This document shows, one piece after another, positions 24,106 to 31,963 of a stretch of 44,083 nt of DNA. The notes beneath the pieces were generated by a model that was given only the letters and a program-made list of their open reading frames with translations, did not search any database and was not told the DNA's origin. Position numbers and translations under genes: made by a program. Positions within the stretch are counted from its first letter, which is position 1, and the number at the start of each line of letters is the position of its first letter. Source of the DNA: Sphingomonas sp. Y57 (GTDB lineage: Bacteria; Pseudomonadota; Alphaproteobacteria; Sphingomonadales; Sphingomonadaceae); NCBI RefSeq assembly GCF_001015195.1, contig NZ_LDES01000033.1:1-44083 (forward strand), in the 5' to 3' direction.

Positions 24106-24381
24106 TTAGTCGGGCGGCTGGTCGAAGGATTCGACGGTTTGGATCTCCGCCGGGACTGGCAGGATCACCTTCTGCTCGAAGCGGTCGAAATGGCCGAGGC
24201 CGACGTCGACCGCATCCTGGATCGCGTCCGCCCGGCTGCGCCGCCACGGCCCACGCGGGCGGAACAGCGCCGGCAGGCGCACGACCACGCGGTGCCAGGT
24301 CGCGGGCTTAGGAGGCGGCGAGTCGGGCTCACGAGCGAATCGGCCCGTCCAGGGATCGCGATATGTAGCGACTCGCGGCAT
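24106..24381 (-). CDS. Hypothetical SOS-type controlled prophage protein
   Basis: The product has 91 residues (MPRVATYRDPWTGRFAREPDS...). It is basic in the middle (RLPALFRPRGPWRRSRADAIQDAVDVGLGHFD) and ends in a beta-like IQTVESFD tail. I recognise no family. The ATG at 24381 has no ribosome-binding site, and the predicted transcription start lies at or within a base or two of it, so the mRNA would be leaderless. An in-frame extension to 24669 would run through the promoter and is rejected. It is first of three leftward genes. Confidence 0.65.
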   Translation of the reverse strand: MPRVATYRDPWTGRFAREPDSPPPKPATWHRVVVRLPALFRPRGPWRRSRADAIQDAVDVGLGHFDRFEQKVILPVPAEIQTVESFDQPPD

Positions 24382-24396
24382 GTTCGTATTTTGTTC
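24382..24396 (-). promoter_or_regulatory. LexA (SOS) box, GTTC-N7-GTTC type
   Basis: GTTC (24382-24385), seven bases, GTTC (24393-24396) is an exact match to the LexA operator established for alphaproteobacteria. On the minus strand it reads GAACAAAATACGAAC and lies directly before the ATG of the 24106-24381 gene, covering its -10. This predicts repression by LexA and induction on DNA damage. Confidence 0.7.
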
Positions 24397-24417
24397 TATT
24401 GCTCCGTCGCTCGTCAA
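24388..24417 (-). promoter_or_regulatory. Predicted leftward promoter under the SOS box
   Basis: On the minus strand TTGACG (24412-24417; 5 of 6 to consensus) and CAAAAT (24388-24393; 4 of 6) are 18 bases apart. Transcription would start about 6-7 bases after the -10, at the ATG of the 24106-24381 gene. Confidence 0.5.
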
Positions 24418-24436
24418 GCCATGCCCGGGAATATTC

Positions 24437-24456
24437 TGGGGGCACTGGTGGGGGCA
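24437..24456. repeat. Paired TGGGGGCA repeats near probable prophage end
   Basis: TGGGGGCA at 24437-24444 is repeated exactly at 24449-24456 (12-base period). Paired short repeats of this kind are common next to integration sites of tyrosine-recombinase elements, where they can act as integrase arm sites. Here they lie between the last phage-like gene and the first chromosomal-looking gene. The integrase and the other end are not in the window, so this is a candidate only. Confidence 0.4.
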
Positions 24457-24490
24457 TCCTAGAATGAGATTGAGGCAATAGTTGCAGAAA

Positions 24491-24509
24491 ATAGCCAAAA
24501 TACGGCTAT
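24491..24509. other. Candidate attR core: 6-7-6 inverted repeat
   Basis: ATAGCC (24491-24496), seven bases, GGCTAT (24504-24509) has the geometry of a tyrosine recombinase core site, with inverted arms flanking a 7-bp overlap. It lies 35 bases beyond the TGGGGGCA pair, where phage gene content ends. The matching left site would be outside the window. No tRNA 3' end is present here. The rest of 24,510-24,723 holds no gene that I can see. Confidence 0.3.
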
Positions 24510-24723
24510 AGTCCGATAGAAGCCCCTTCCACCACCGATGTTGGGTTAAGTTGATGATTTTCGGGGAAACCTGGAAAGGGGTTGATATCGGCTCCCACAT
24601 AAATGGCGCTGGTGCTGACATGCATCCGTTCCGGACCGTTCCAACAAACCTCACTTGACGCCGCGCCACGCTGGTTGCCCTGTGCGATCTCGTGGTGCGC
24701 CGCGACTCGACAGGGGGCCTTCG

Positions 24724-26022
24724 ATGATCAAGATTCTGATGGCCGCGGCGGGCTGCCTGTTCGCTGCAGGACCGCTTTTAGCGCAAGCCCTGACGATCGA
24801 TCAGGTCGCAGAGCTATCGGCGGCCGGCCTTGGCGACGAAGCGATCATCGCGAAAATGAGGCGGGACGGTGCGACCTTCGATCTATCGGCCGCCCAGATG
24901 CTCGACCTGAAGAAGCGGGGCGTTTCCGCTCCAGTCATCGCGGCGATGCTTGGCACAGGCGCCCTGGCTGCGACTGGCAGCCCGGCAATGTCGCTTACCT
25001 CGCCGGATCCCATGATATCGCACCCCGCAGGCGTTTATGTGATGCTGGATGGGCGAATGCAGCGGCTTGATGCCACCGTCACCAACCAGGCGAAGACGGG
25101 CGGCATCATCGGCTATGCATTCACGGCGGGGATCGCCTCGATGTCGATCAAGGCCGCCATTCAGAATGAAACCGCCCGGGTCAACGTTAAAGATGCGCTG
25201 CCAGTTTTTTATGCGTTCTTCGACGAGTCAAATCCCGAAGCCGCGCGGCAGAATATCGCCTGGGCTTCTGGCACTGCGGCAACGGTCACGTCGCCGAGCG
25301 AATTCACGCTCATCCGGCTTATCAAAAAGGATGGCCGCCGCGAGGCTCGTGTCGGCAGTGTGAATATCGGCGGCGCAAAGACCGGCGTGATGGACAAGGA
25401 CCGCCTCGCCTTCCAGTATGACCTTGTGCGCCCGGGGGTGTACCGTATCGCACCTCGCGAGCCACTCGAGCCGGGCGAGTACGGATTCATCTATTCGTTG
25501 GGCACCGGCGGGGCGGCCGGCGCTCTGGCGGCCCGTATATTCGATTTTTCGGTACAACCCGGCGCTGACGCCCGGCCCGCATCAGCGGCGCCTTCGGAGC
25601 ATTCGACATCCAAGGCGGCTCCGCCTACCTCCCCGCCGCCGGCGGCCGACGCACAATGGCGCCAGGCGTCCTACTCGCCGGGTACCTCGATCGCCTTCAT
25701 CGACGCTGCCAGTGTTAGTCGGCAAGGCGATGTCGTGCGCTTCCAGGAGGCCCTCTACTATCGTCCCTACCAAGGGAGTGACCATTTCGTCGCGCTCCGC
25801 GAGGCGAACTGTCGTGATCGGTCATTCCGGAATATCTCAGTGAGATACTATTTGGCGAAATCAGTGGTCGGGAGCAAAGGCGAGAGTGCAAATGCCGTGA
25901 CACCGAAGCCGGGCACTGTCGACGAGGAAACCATCCTTACGGCCTGCGGCTCGCGCAAGTTCGGCAAGCTCTTCGCGGATCCGGATACGGCCGCGGCATC
26001 GTTCTTCGGCATCGTCAAATAG
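24724..26022 (+). CDS. Secreted protein of unknown function, adhesin-E-like C-terminus
   Basis: The product has 432 residues. A signal peptide is clear (MIKILMAAAGCLFAAGPLLAQA). Residues 23-80 contain a helical unit ending ...LKKRGVSAPVIAAML, seen at the N-terminus of several secreted proteins. A central region of about 100-280 follows, then a Pro/Ala/Ser-rich linker. The C-terminal 120 residues (WRQASYSPGTSIAFIDAASVSRQGDVVRFQEALYY...) resemble surface-adhesin E-like domains, in which a lone beta domain follows an 'xxxFID..S' start. The gene lies just outside the proposed prophage end, so it may be host or a terminal cargo gene. Confidence 0.75.
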   Translation: MIKILMAAAGCLFAAGPLLAQALTIDQVAELSAAGLGDEAIIAKMRRDGATFDLSAAQMLDLKKRGVSAPVIAAMLGTGALAATGSPAMSLTSPDPMISHPAGVYVMLDGRMQRLDATVTNQAKTGGIIGYAFTAGIASMSIKAAIQNETARVNVKDALPVFYAFFDESNPEAARQNIAWASGTAATVTSPSEFTLIRLIKKDGRREARVGSVNIGGAKTGVMDKDRLAFQYDLVRPGVYRIAPREPLEPGEYGFIYSLGTGGAAGALAARIFDFSVQPGADARPASAAPSEHSTSKAAPPTSPPPAADAQWRQASYSPGTSIAFIDAASVSRQGDVVRFQEALYYRPYQGSDHFVALREANCRDRSFRNISVRYYLAKSVVGSKGESANAVTPKPGTVDEETILTACGSRKFGKLFADPDTAAASFFGIVK

Positions 26023-26150
26023 GCGGTAGCGGCGGCTGTCCGGCGAAGTCGCGAGCTGAGGCGCCCGCCACTGCCAGGGCATAGCCGACATGGCGTTCAG
26101 GCAGTATCGGTAGAGGACCACCTCGTCCTCACTCAGTGCGGGAAACTGCG

Positions 26151-26711
26151 ATGGCCGATGATTCGCTCTCGACGCAAGACTGGCCGGATCGCGTCGATGC
26201 CGGGATGCTCATCAAGCGTTACAAGGAGAAATTCCAGGATCTGCAGCCGGATCCCGACGGGGTCTATGCCGGGTCCATGTGGCACATCATAGCCCTGTCG
26301 CATCAGATTCTGGGCAATTTGGATGCGATGCTCCGGGGGGAGGAGGAGGAACTGAGCGCGGCCGACATGTTCGTCATGTGCGTTCTGTTCATCGCGGCTG
26401 ACAGGAAGCTGCGCCCCTCCGACATCGCTCGCGTCCTTTCCGTCACCCAGGCGGCGATATCGTTGCGCGTCGCGAAACTGGAGAGCCGGGGGCTGGTCAG
26501 TCGCGCGGGCGACAGCGAGGATCGCCGCACCGTACGGCTGTCCCTGGCTCCGAAGGCCGTCGATATGGTCCGTCGCTTCCTGGCGGATGTATCGGTGAAC
26601 AGCGGCTTCGCACGGTCTCTGGCGAAGCTCGAGGCAGAGGATCGCGCGCAGCTGGGGTCGTTGCTGGAGCGGCTGAGCACGGAAATGGCGCGCCACGTGG
26701 TCCAGCCCTGA
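26151..26711 (+). CDS. MarR-family transcriptional regulator
   Basis: The product has 186 residues. The winged helix is visible at about 85-140: LRPSDIARVLSVTQAAISLRVAKLESRGLVSRAGDSEDRRTVRLSLAPKA, which includes the recognition helix and the wing DxRxxxxxLT-like segment. The N-terminal 70 residues form a dimerising helical part. The ATG at 26151 was chosen; a GTG at 26136 would add five residues. It is 85 bases upstream of a di-iron-like hydrolase gene which it may control; the ligand is unknown. Confidence 0.85.
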   Translation: MADDSLSTQDWPDRVDAGMLIKRYKEKFQDLQPDPDGVYAGSMWHIIALSHQILGNLDAMLRGEEEELSAADMFVMCVLFIAADRKLRPSDIARVLSVTQAAISLRVAKLESRGLVSRAGDSEDRRTVRLSLAPKAVDMVRRFLADVSVNSGFARSLAKLEAEDRAQLGSLLERLSTEMARHVVQP

Positions 26712-26796
26712 GGGATGCTTTAGCGCTTAAAGGACTTCCGGTTGTGGGCCTCCCGGGGGCCAATTAGCATCATGGGCCAGCAAGGAAGCCTGGCCC

Positions 26797-27663
26797 ATGA
26801 ACATGATCGTTCGATTCCCCAAATTCGATTACTCGGATTTCAAATTCTACTGGTCGCACAACATGGCCTTCAGCCAGGAGCGCAATGCGACGGCGATCAT
26901 CCCTTCGCCGGTGGAGCCATGGTTGATCAGGCTGCTGCAGGAAGCCGCTCCCGAATTGCCCGAAGACCATGCCTGGCTGAAGGAAGACACGCAGAAATTC
27001 ATCGCGCAGGAGTCCCAGCATTTCCGGCAGCATCGGATTTTCAACAAGCTGATTGCCGAATCCGGTTTTCCTCGCCTGGTCGAGATGGAAGCGGAGCTTG
27101 CCGCCGACCTGGAGAGGTTTTCCCGGACGAAGTCGTTGAAGTGGCGCCTGGCCTATGCCGACGGCTTCGAGACACTGGGTGCCGTTTCCGGGAGCCTGTG
27201 GTTCGAGAAGAGCGACGAAATGATCGGCGGCCTCGACAATGCCGCCATCCGGCTATGGAAATGGCATATGGCGGAGGAGTTCGAGCATCGGGAAGTGTGC
27301 TTCCAATATTTCCGCGCCATATATTGCCGGGGGTTCGTCAACAGGATCGTGAACGGCTATTTTTATCGCCTGTACGGGCTGGCCTTCGCGATCTGGCACC
27401 TGCGCGGCTTCTCGGCCCGGGCCGTGAAATATATGCGTGCCCTGGAGGTCGAGCGGATGTCGGCCGCCGAACGGCGACAGCTTGCCGCCGACATCAAGGC
27501 GTTCAACAAGTTCCAGCGCCGGACCTTTCTGAAGCCGCTGCTGGCCAATTTCCTGCCCTGGTATGATCCGGGAAAGAAGCCGATCCCGAAGGGGCTCTTC
27601 GAATATCTGCGGAAATTCGAGAAGGACGGTGAATGGTCGGCCGGCCAGAAGCTGACCGCCTGA
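26797..27663 (+). CDS. Metal-dependent hydrolase-like protein (PF10118 family)
   Basis: The product has 288 residues. The family's metal-binding pattern is present: FIAQESQHFRQH (Glu72, His75 or His79) and WHMAEEFEHREVCF (Glu160-Glu163, His164), a ferritin-like ExxxH arrangement. Homologues are annotated as predicted metal-dependent hydrolases, but the substrate is unsettled. Some are near lipid or aromatic catabolism genes. The upstream MarR gene is a likely regulator. The start is ATG at 26797. Confidence 0.82.
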   Translation: MNMIVRFPKFDYSDFKFYWSHNMAFSQERNATAIIPSPVEPWLIRLLQEAAPELPEDHAWLKEDTQKFIAQESQHFRQHRIFNKLIAESGFPRLVEMEAELAADLERFSRTKSLKWRLAYADGFETLGAVSGSLWFEKSDEMIGGLDNAAIRLWKWHMAEEFEHREVCFQYFRAIYCRGFVNRIVNGYFYRLYGLAFAIWHLRGFSARAVKYMRALEVERMSAAERRQLAADIKAFNKFQRRTFLKPLLANFLPWYDPGKKPIPKGLFEYLRKFEKDGEWSAGQKLTA

Positions 27664-27708
27664 TCCCCGTCGCGGCGGCCTTGCCTGAACACAAGGCGAT
27701 GCCTGCGT

Positions 27709-27954
27709 CTAGGCCGTAACCGTCCGCACTCCCAACAGTTCGGCCAGACGTTCGAAGTCATAGCCGGAGAAGGCCCGCCGGGGCGGGCCGAACATCGGCA
27801 CGTTCAACAACCGCTCGCTGCGGAAATAGGCGCGCAGCCGGGCGCGCGGGTCGAGCTGGTTCCAGAGCGCGACGGCCTCCTTGAGGCGCATATCGGCATA
27901 GCGTTCGCCGGCGACGACCAGAGTGCCGATCGCGTTCGAGACATCGGTGATCAT
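27709..27954 (-). CDS. Small hypothetical protein
   Basis: The product has 81 residues (MITDVSNAIGTLVVAGERYADMRLKEAVALWNQLDPRARLRAYFRSERLLNVPMFGPPRRAFSGYDFERLAELLGVRTVTA). It is helical with no signal or membrane segment. GGGAGG six bases before the ATG supports real translation. It is convergent with the hydrolase gene. I do not recognise a family. Confidence 0.65.
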   Translation of the reverse strand: MITDVSNAIGTLVVAGERYADMRLKEAVALWNQLDPRARLRAYFRSERLLNVPMFGPPRRAFSGYDFERLAELLGVRTVTA

Positions 27955-28130
27955 GCTGCCCTCCCTGCATGTCTGGTCACGATGGGTGCCGCGGACGCCG
28001 GCCGCAACGATTGCTCGATAGTCCGAGCCGGGGAGGGGATGGACCGATCCCGCGATTTTTTCCGCCCGTGGTCGTGGCTCGATTTCCGGTTTCGATCGTT
28101 GGGGTGTCGAATCAAAGAGGGAGAAGTGCC

Positions 28131-28397
28131 ATGGGTTGGATCATCGCGCTCATCGTCGGCGGCGTTGCGGGCTGGCTCGCCAGCATCGTCATGAATCGCA
28201 ACGCGTCGATGGGAATCTTCTGGAACATCGTCGTTGGTTGCATCGGCTCGGTGATCGGCAATGCGTTGGCCGGCCCGCTGCTCGGCGTCCGCGGCAGTGT
28301 CCAGCAATTTTCTCTGACCGGCCTGCTGATCGCTTTCGTCGGCGCCGTCGTCCTGCTCGCGATCGTCAACCTCGTCCAGCGCAACACCGTGCGCTAA
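28131..28397 (+). CDS. GlsB/YeaQ/YmgE family stress-response membrane protein
   Basis: The product has 88 residues with three hydrophobic helices. MGWIIALIVGGVAGWLASIVMNRNASMGIFWNIVVGCIGSVIGNALAG is the family signature (GGxAGWLA, and GxxGNxxxG). These small inner-membrane proteins are linked to envelope stress; mechanism is not known. GAGGGAG lies before the ATG at 28131. Upstream (27,955-28,130) I see no other gene and no clear sigma motif. Confidence 0.9.
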   Translation: MGWIIALIVGGVAGWLASIVMNRNASMGIFWNIVVGCIGSVIGNALAGPLLGVRGSVQQFSLTGLLIAFVGAVVLLAIVNLVQRNTVR

Positions 28398-28528
28398 GCG
28401 CTCAGCCAAGCGTGCGTCCGGCCGACGCGGCCGAGCCGCCGTTCCCTGTCGCGCGTCGACCGTCTCGGCGCGTGACAGGTAGACGACCGCAACGCTCTGT
28501 CGCCGTGACGGACGGGCCGTCCCCGGGT

Positions 28529-29497
28529 TTACCGCTCGGCGGCTTCCGAAAGGGCGCGCCGATGCAGATAGGCGGTGGCGGCGAGATCCTGCGCGACATG
28601 GCCGAGTGATTTGTAGAGGGTGATCTGGTCCGGCCTTTCGCGACCGGCGAGGGTGCCGGCGAAGACCTGGCCGATCTCTCCGACGACGTGATCGTCGGTG
28701 ACGATGCCGGCATCGCGGGCGATCGCCAGTTCGGACGCCTGGGCGAGCGCGCCGGGTCGATAGTCGGCAATATAGCGGCTGGCGGCGACCAGCGCGCTGT
28801 CGACCTCGACTGGCCCGAGCATGCTCGATCCGACCAGATTGACATGGGTTCCGTTGCGGACCCATCCACCGAAGAGGATCGGCTCGGCCGACCCGCTGAC
28901 CGTGCAGATGACATCGGCCTCGCCGGCGGCGCGCTGCCCGTCGGCGGTCGCCTCGACCGCGAGCCCCAGCGTCTGGGAGAGCCGGTTGGCCAGCGCCGTC
29001 GTGCTGTCGACCGAGCGACCCCACAGCAGGACGCCATCGAAGTCGCGGACGTGGCGCAGCGCCTGGACATGCGTCTCCGCCTGCGTGCCCGCGCCGAAAA
29101 TCGCCAGCACCCGCGCATCGGGTCGTGCCAGCGCATCGGTCGCGGCGGCGGTGGCGCAGGCGGTGCGGATCGCGGTTACCGCTTCGGCATCGGCGATAGC
29201 TTCGATCTCCGCAGTGTCGGCGGCATAGGCGACCACGACCCCGCGATGTCGCGAGCGGCCAGGACGGGCGGGGTCCTCGGCGACGCTGACCAGTTTGGCG
29301 CCGAAGCTGCCGATCGCCGCCAGGTCGCCCGGCATCACGCCGAACATCGTCCGCTCGTCGATTCGCACGATCTGGCGCAGCGGCTGCGCCTTGCCAGTTT
29401 CCGACAGGCTCCGCATCGCCCGGCGAACCGCGGCGGTGCAGCCCGGATAGTCGAGCAGCCTTTCGACCCGCTCCGCGTCATAATAGGCGATAGTCAT
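28529..29497 (-). CDS. Ornithine cyclodeaminase/mu-crystallin family protein
   Basis: The product has 322 residues. The fold is marked by the NAD(P)-binding motif VLAIFGAGTQAETHVQAL (about 140-157) and the substrate-pocket segment IGSFGAKLVSV with the conserved lysine (about 63-73). Members act as ornithine cyclodeaminases, alanine dehydrogenases or ketimine reductases; which substrate applies cannot be read here. It is transcribed away from an Lrp-type regulator gene, a common arrangement for amino-acid catabolic genes. AAGGGGC precedes the ATG. Confidence 0.88.
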   Translation of the reverse strand: MTIAYYDAERVERLLDYPGCTAAVRRAMRSLSETGKAQPLRQIVRIDERTMFGVMPGDLAAIGSFGAKLVSVAEDPARPGRSRHRGVVVAYAADTAEIEAIADAEAVTAIRTACATAAATDALARPDARVLAIFGAGTQAETHVQALRHVRDFDGVLLWGRSVDSTTALANRLSQTLGLAVEATADGQRAAGEADVICTVSGSAEPILFGGWVRNGTHVNLVGSSMLGPVEVDSALVAASRYIADYRPGALAQASELAIARDAGIVTDDHVVGEIGQVFAGTLAGRERPDQITLYKSLGHVAQDLAATAYLHRRALSEAAER

Positions 29498-29951
29498 GAT
29501 GCCCCTTTTCGCTCAGTGGACCTGCTCGCGGATATCCCCTCCGATCGCCCTGGCCGTCGTGGCGAAGGGATAGCCCGTATGGCCGCCATCATAATAGCGC
29601 CGTTCACGCGGGTCGGGGCACAGCCGATCGGCTAACGGGCAATGGGGCCGCGCCATCGTCGTCCGGGTGTCGCAGATGCCGTTCGGATCGGCAGGACAGC
29701 GCCCGCGGCTGACCTACCGACATGGAGACGTTGCCATCCGGCGATCGGCCCAGCGATCGCGAAACGATCATGCGTTGATTCGTGCTGCATGCTGCGTCGC
29801 TGCATGGAAATTTTTCGATGGTGGCGGGCTCGCGTGTGGGTCGGGCCGTGGCTTCAGGGAGAATATTAGCTGCTGATCGCAGCCTGTCAGGCAAATTATG
29901 TTGCACTCGTCCCGCCTCCCTCGTCACATGTCGGTACGAGGGAGGGGGGCC
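29498..29951. promoter_or_regulatory. Divergent 454-bp control region of cyclodeaminase and Lrp genes
   Basis: No gene is supported here on either strand; the open frames crossing it are antisense shadows. The right third becomes AT-richer (GAATATTAGCTG, AAATTATGTTGC around 29,863-29,903), fitting promoter and Lrp-type sites close to the regulator. I cannot point to one certain operator because Lrp sites are degenerate. Confidence 0.45.
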
Positions 29952-30431
29952 ATGACCGACGCGCTGACGCCGATCGACATCCAGATACTGGAGGAGGTGC
30001 AGAAGGACGCCGCGCTGTCGACGACCGAGCTGGCCGAGCGGGTGGGGCTGTCGCAATCGCCCTGCTGGCGCCGTCTCCAGCGGTTGCGCGAGGAAGGCTA
30101 TATCGTCGGCCAGGTCATGGTGCTCGACCGGAAGAAATTCGGCGAGAGCTTCTATATCTTCGCAACTCTCAAGATGGCATCGCTGAGCGACGATGAGTGT
30201 GCCGAGTTCAACCGCAGGATCGAGACCACGCCCGAGATCATGGAGTGCCATACGATCTTCGGCGAGCGCGACGTGCTCCTCAAGATCATCGCGGAGTCGC
30301 TCGACTGGTATCAGACGTTCATCTTTCGGGTGATCCTGAAGCTGCCCGGCGTGCAGGACGTCCAGTCGACCGTGACGCTGTCGGAGATCAAGCAGACCAC
30401 GGCGATCCCGGTTCGCCGGGCCCGCCTCTGA
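29952..30431 (+). CDS. Lrp/AsnC-family transcriptional regulator
   Basis: The product has 159 residues. The N-terminal helix-turn-helix reads LTPIDIQILEEVQKDAALSTTELAERVGLSQSPCWRRLQRLREEGYIVG. The C-terminal ligand/oligomer domain (RAM) includes ETTPEIMECHTIFGERDVLLKIIAESLDWYQTFI and a final VQSTVTLSEIKQTTAIPV. The start at 29952 follows GAGGGAGGGGG and begins the conserved domain; upstream in-frame codons are not conserved-looking. It probably responds to an amino acid and controls the divergent cyclodeaminase gene. Confidence 0.92.
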   Translation: MTDALTPIDIQILEEVQKDAALSTTELAERVGLSQSPCWRRLQRLREEGYIVGQVMVLDRKKFGESFYIFATLKMASLSDDECAEFNRRIETTPEIMECHTIFGERDVLLKIIAESLDWYQTFIFRVILKLPGVQDVQSTVTLSEIKQTTAIPVRRARL

Positions 30432-30481
30432 CCCGCGCAGAAGCGACGAATTCCATTTTACATCGGTAGGGCTGCCGGGCC

Positions 30482-31522
30482 ATGGGGACGCATTCCTCCC
30501 CTTCGGGACTACATCCTGTCATGCCATCGCCGACCCAGATCGAACGGACCCGTGTCGCCTACCTCTTTGGAAACGACGCGCAGAGCGGCATTGTCCGCAA
30601 GTCCGGCGGCGACATCGTCAACCGGGGCAGCACCGACCTCTGGCGGCTGCGATCCAACCCCGCCGATTTCGTGCGCCTCCACATACCGGGCAATTTCAAC
30701 CGCGCCAGGGTACGGCCGCGGCTCGACAATGTCGCGACGATCCTCAACCTCGTCACCGATCCCGAACTCAATCCCAAGGTGCTCGAGGCGGCGGACCGCT
30801 TCCTGCGCGGCTTCCCCGGCCGGATCATCAATACGCCGGCCGCGGTGCTGGCAAGCGGACGCGACCGGGTCAGCCGATTGCTCGCCGGCATCGAGGGCCT
30901 GATCGTGCCGCCCGTCGCCCGCTTCAAGGGGCGACCGCACCTTGCTCAGGCGGCGATCGAGCGAGCCGGCGTCACCTTCCCCGCGATCCTGCGTCTCCCC
31001 GGCAGCCACAATGGCGAAGTCGTCGGGCTGATGTCCGGGCCCGAGGAGATGGAAAGACAGTTGGATCCGGCAAAGACCTATCTGCTGACCAGCTTTATCG
31101 ATGCGCGTGGCGGCGAGCCGCTCTACAACAAGCTCCGGCTTTACTGGTTTGGTCCGGAGCCGCTGATGCGCCACCGGCTGGTATCCGACCGATGGAACGT
31201 CCACGGGCCCGACCGCGAGCGCTTCATGCCCAGCCAGCCGCAGTGGATCGAAACGGAGCGGGACCTGCTGGCCCGGGGCATAGAGGGCCTGCCCGAACCG
31301 GCGCGGTCGGCGATGCGCGCGATCCGGGTACGGATGCCGCTCGATTATTTCGGCATCGACTTCGCACTGCTGCCCGACGGCCGGGCGCTGCTGTTCGAGG
31401 CGAATGCGACGATGAATTTCTACCCGCTGTCGACCAATCCGCTGTTCGATTATACCGGCCTCCCGGTCGAGGCTGCGGCCCGCCCGCTGTTCGATCGGCT
31501 GATCGCGGCGGACGGGCGCTAG
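30482..31522 (+). CDS. ATP-grasp-like protein
   Basis: The product has 346 residues. The C-terminal half has the ATP-grasp ending LDYFGIDFALLPDGRALLFEANATMNFYP, where the E-x-N pair binds magnesium. The N-terminal half (TRVAYLFGNDAQSGIV; LDNVATILNLVTDPELNPKVLEAADRFLRGFPGRIINTP) resembles glutathione-synthase-like folds that open with a dinucleotide-type domain. The family joins carboxylates to amines or thiols using ATP; the substrate is unknown. An ATG at 30521 is an alternative start. No partner gene is adjacent. Confidence 0.75.
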   Translation: MGTHSSPSGLHPVMPSPTQIERTRVAYLFGNDAQSGIVRKSGGDIVNRGSTDLWRLRSNPADFVRLHIPGNFNRARVRPRLDNVATILNLVTDPELNPKVLEAADRFLRGFPGRIINTPAAVLASGRDRVSRLLAGIEGLIVPPVARFKGRPHLAQAAIERAGVTFPAILRLPGSHNGEVVGLMSGPEEMERQLDPAKTYLLTSFIDARGGEPLYNKLRLYWFGPEPLMRHRLVSDRWNVHGPDRERFMPSQPQWIETERDLLARGIEGLPEPARSAMRAIRVRMPLDYFGIDFALLPDGRALLFEANATMNFYPLSTNPLFDYTGLPVEAAARPLFDRLIAADGR

Positions 31523-31578
31523 GGCGGCGCAAGGCCCGATCACCGGATCGCCCCTTCCGGTTAGGACTCCAAGCGTGG

Positions 31579-31598
31579 GGAAGCCGCTCGCGGCTTCC
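31579..31598. terminator. Bidirectional hairpin between convergent genes
   Basis: GGAAGCCG (31579-31586), loop CTCG, CGGCTTCC (31591-31598), then TATTT on the plus strand. It separates the ATP-grasp gene from the convergent cytochrome gene, whose stop codon it touches. Confidence 0.6.
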
Positions 31599-31963
31599 TA
31601 TTTGAGCGACAGGATATAGTCGGCGATCTTGGCGGCCGAATCCGGGTTCTTGAGACCGCCGAACGGCATGCGGTTGCCCGGCACCGTCTTCTGCGGCTCC
31701 TGGATGAAGGCGATCAGGTTGGCGCGGGTCCACTTGATCGGCGACTTCTTCATCGCCGGCGAGAAGTTGAAGCCGGGAACCTCGCCGGCCTTGGTGTTGG
31801 CGATACCGAACAGGTTGGGGCCGATACCGTTGGGCGCACCCTTGTCCACCTTGTGGCAGGCGCCGCACACGCCGAAGGCCGGCGGCTTGGGCAGCGGTGC
31901 GGCCAACGCGGGCGCCCCCAGCGAAGCGGCGGCAATCGAAACAAGTGCAAGGCGCTTGAACAT
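31598..31963 (-). CDS. Periplasmic class I cytochrome c
   Basis: The product has 121 residues. A signal peptide (MFKRLALVSIAAASLGAPALA) precedes a single haem site C33-GA-C36-H37, and the axial methionine is most likely Met99 (PGNRMPFGG). The sequence GPNLFGIANTKAGEVPGFNFSPAMKKS and the final IADYILSLK are typical of soluble cytochrome c550/c2-like proteins of alphaproteobacteria. It would carry electrons in the periplasm, for example to an oxidase. AAAGGG lies before the start. It is a single-gene unit. Confidence 0.92.
   Translation of the reverse strand: MFKRLALVSIAAASLGAPALAAPLPKPPAFGVCGACHKVDKGAPNGIGPNLFGIANTKAGEVPGFNFSPAMKKSPIKWTRANLIAFIQEPQKTVPGNRMPFGGLKNPDSAAKIADYILSLK

Noticed and set aside
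23597-24462. Long overlapping frames on both strands (23597-24247 minus, 23680-24462 plus)
   Set aside because: They compete with the two coherent cysteine-bearing or promoter-linked genes and have random-looking Arg-rich sequence.
24382-24669. N-terminal extension of the leftward 91-residue gene
   Set aside because: It runs through the promoter, LexA box and att-like repeats and has no conserved look.
29604-30251. Minus-strand frame across the Lrp gene and divergent region
   Set aside because: Antisense to a clear Lrp domain; no start signal and no motif.
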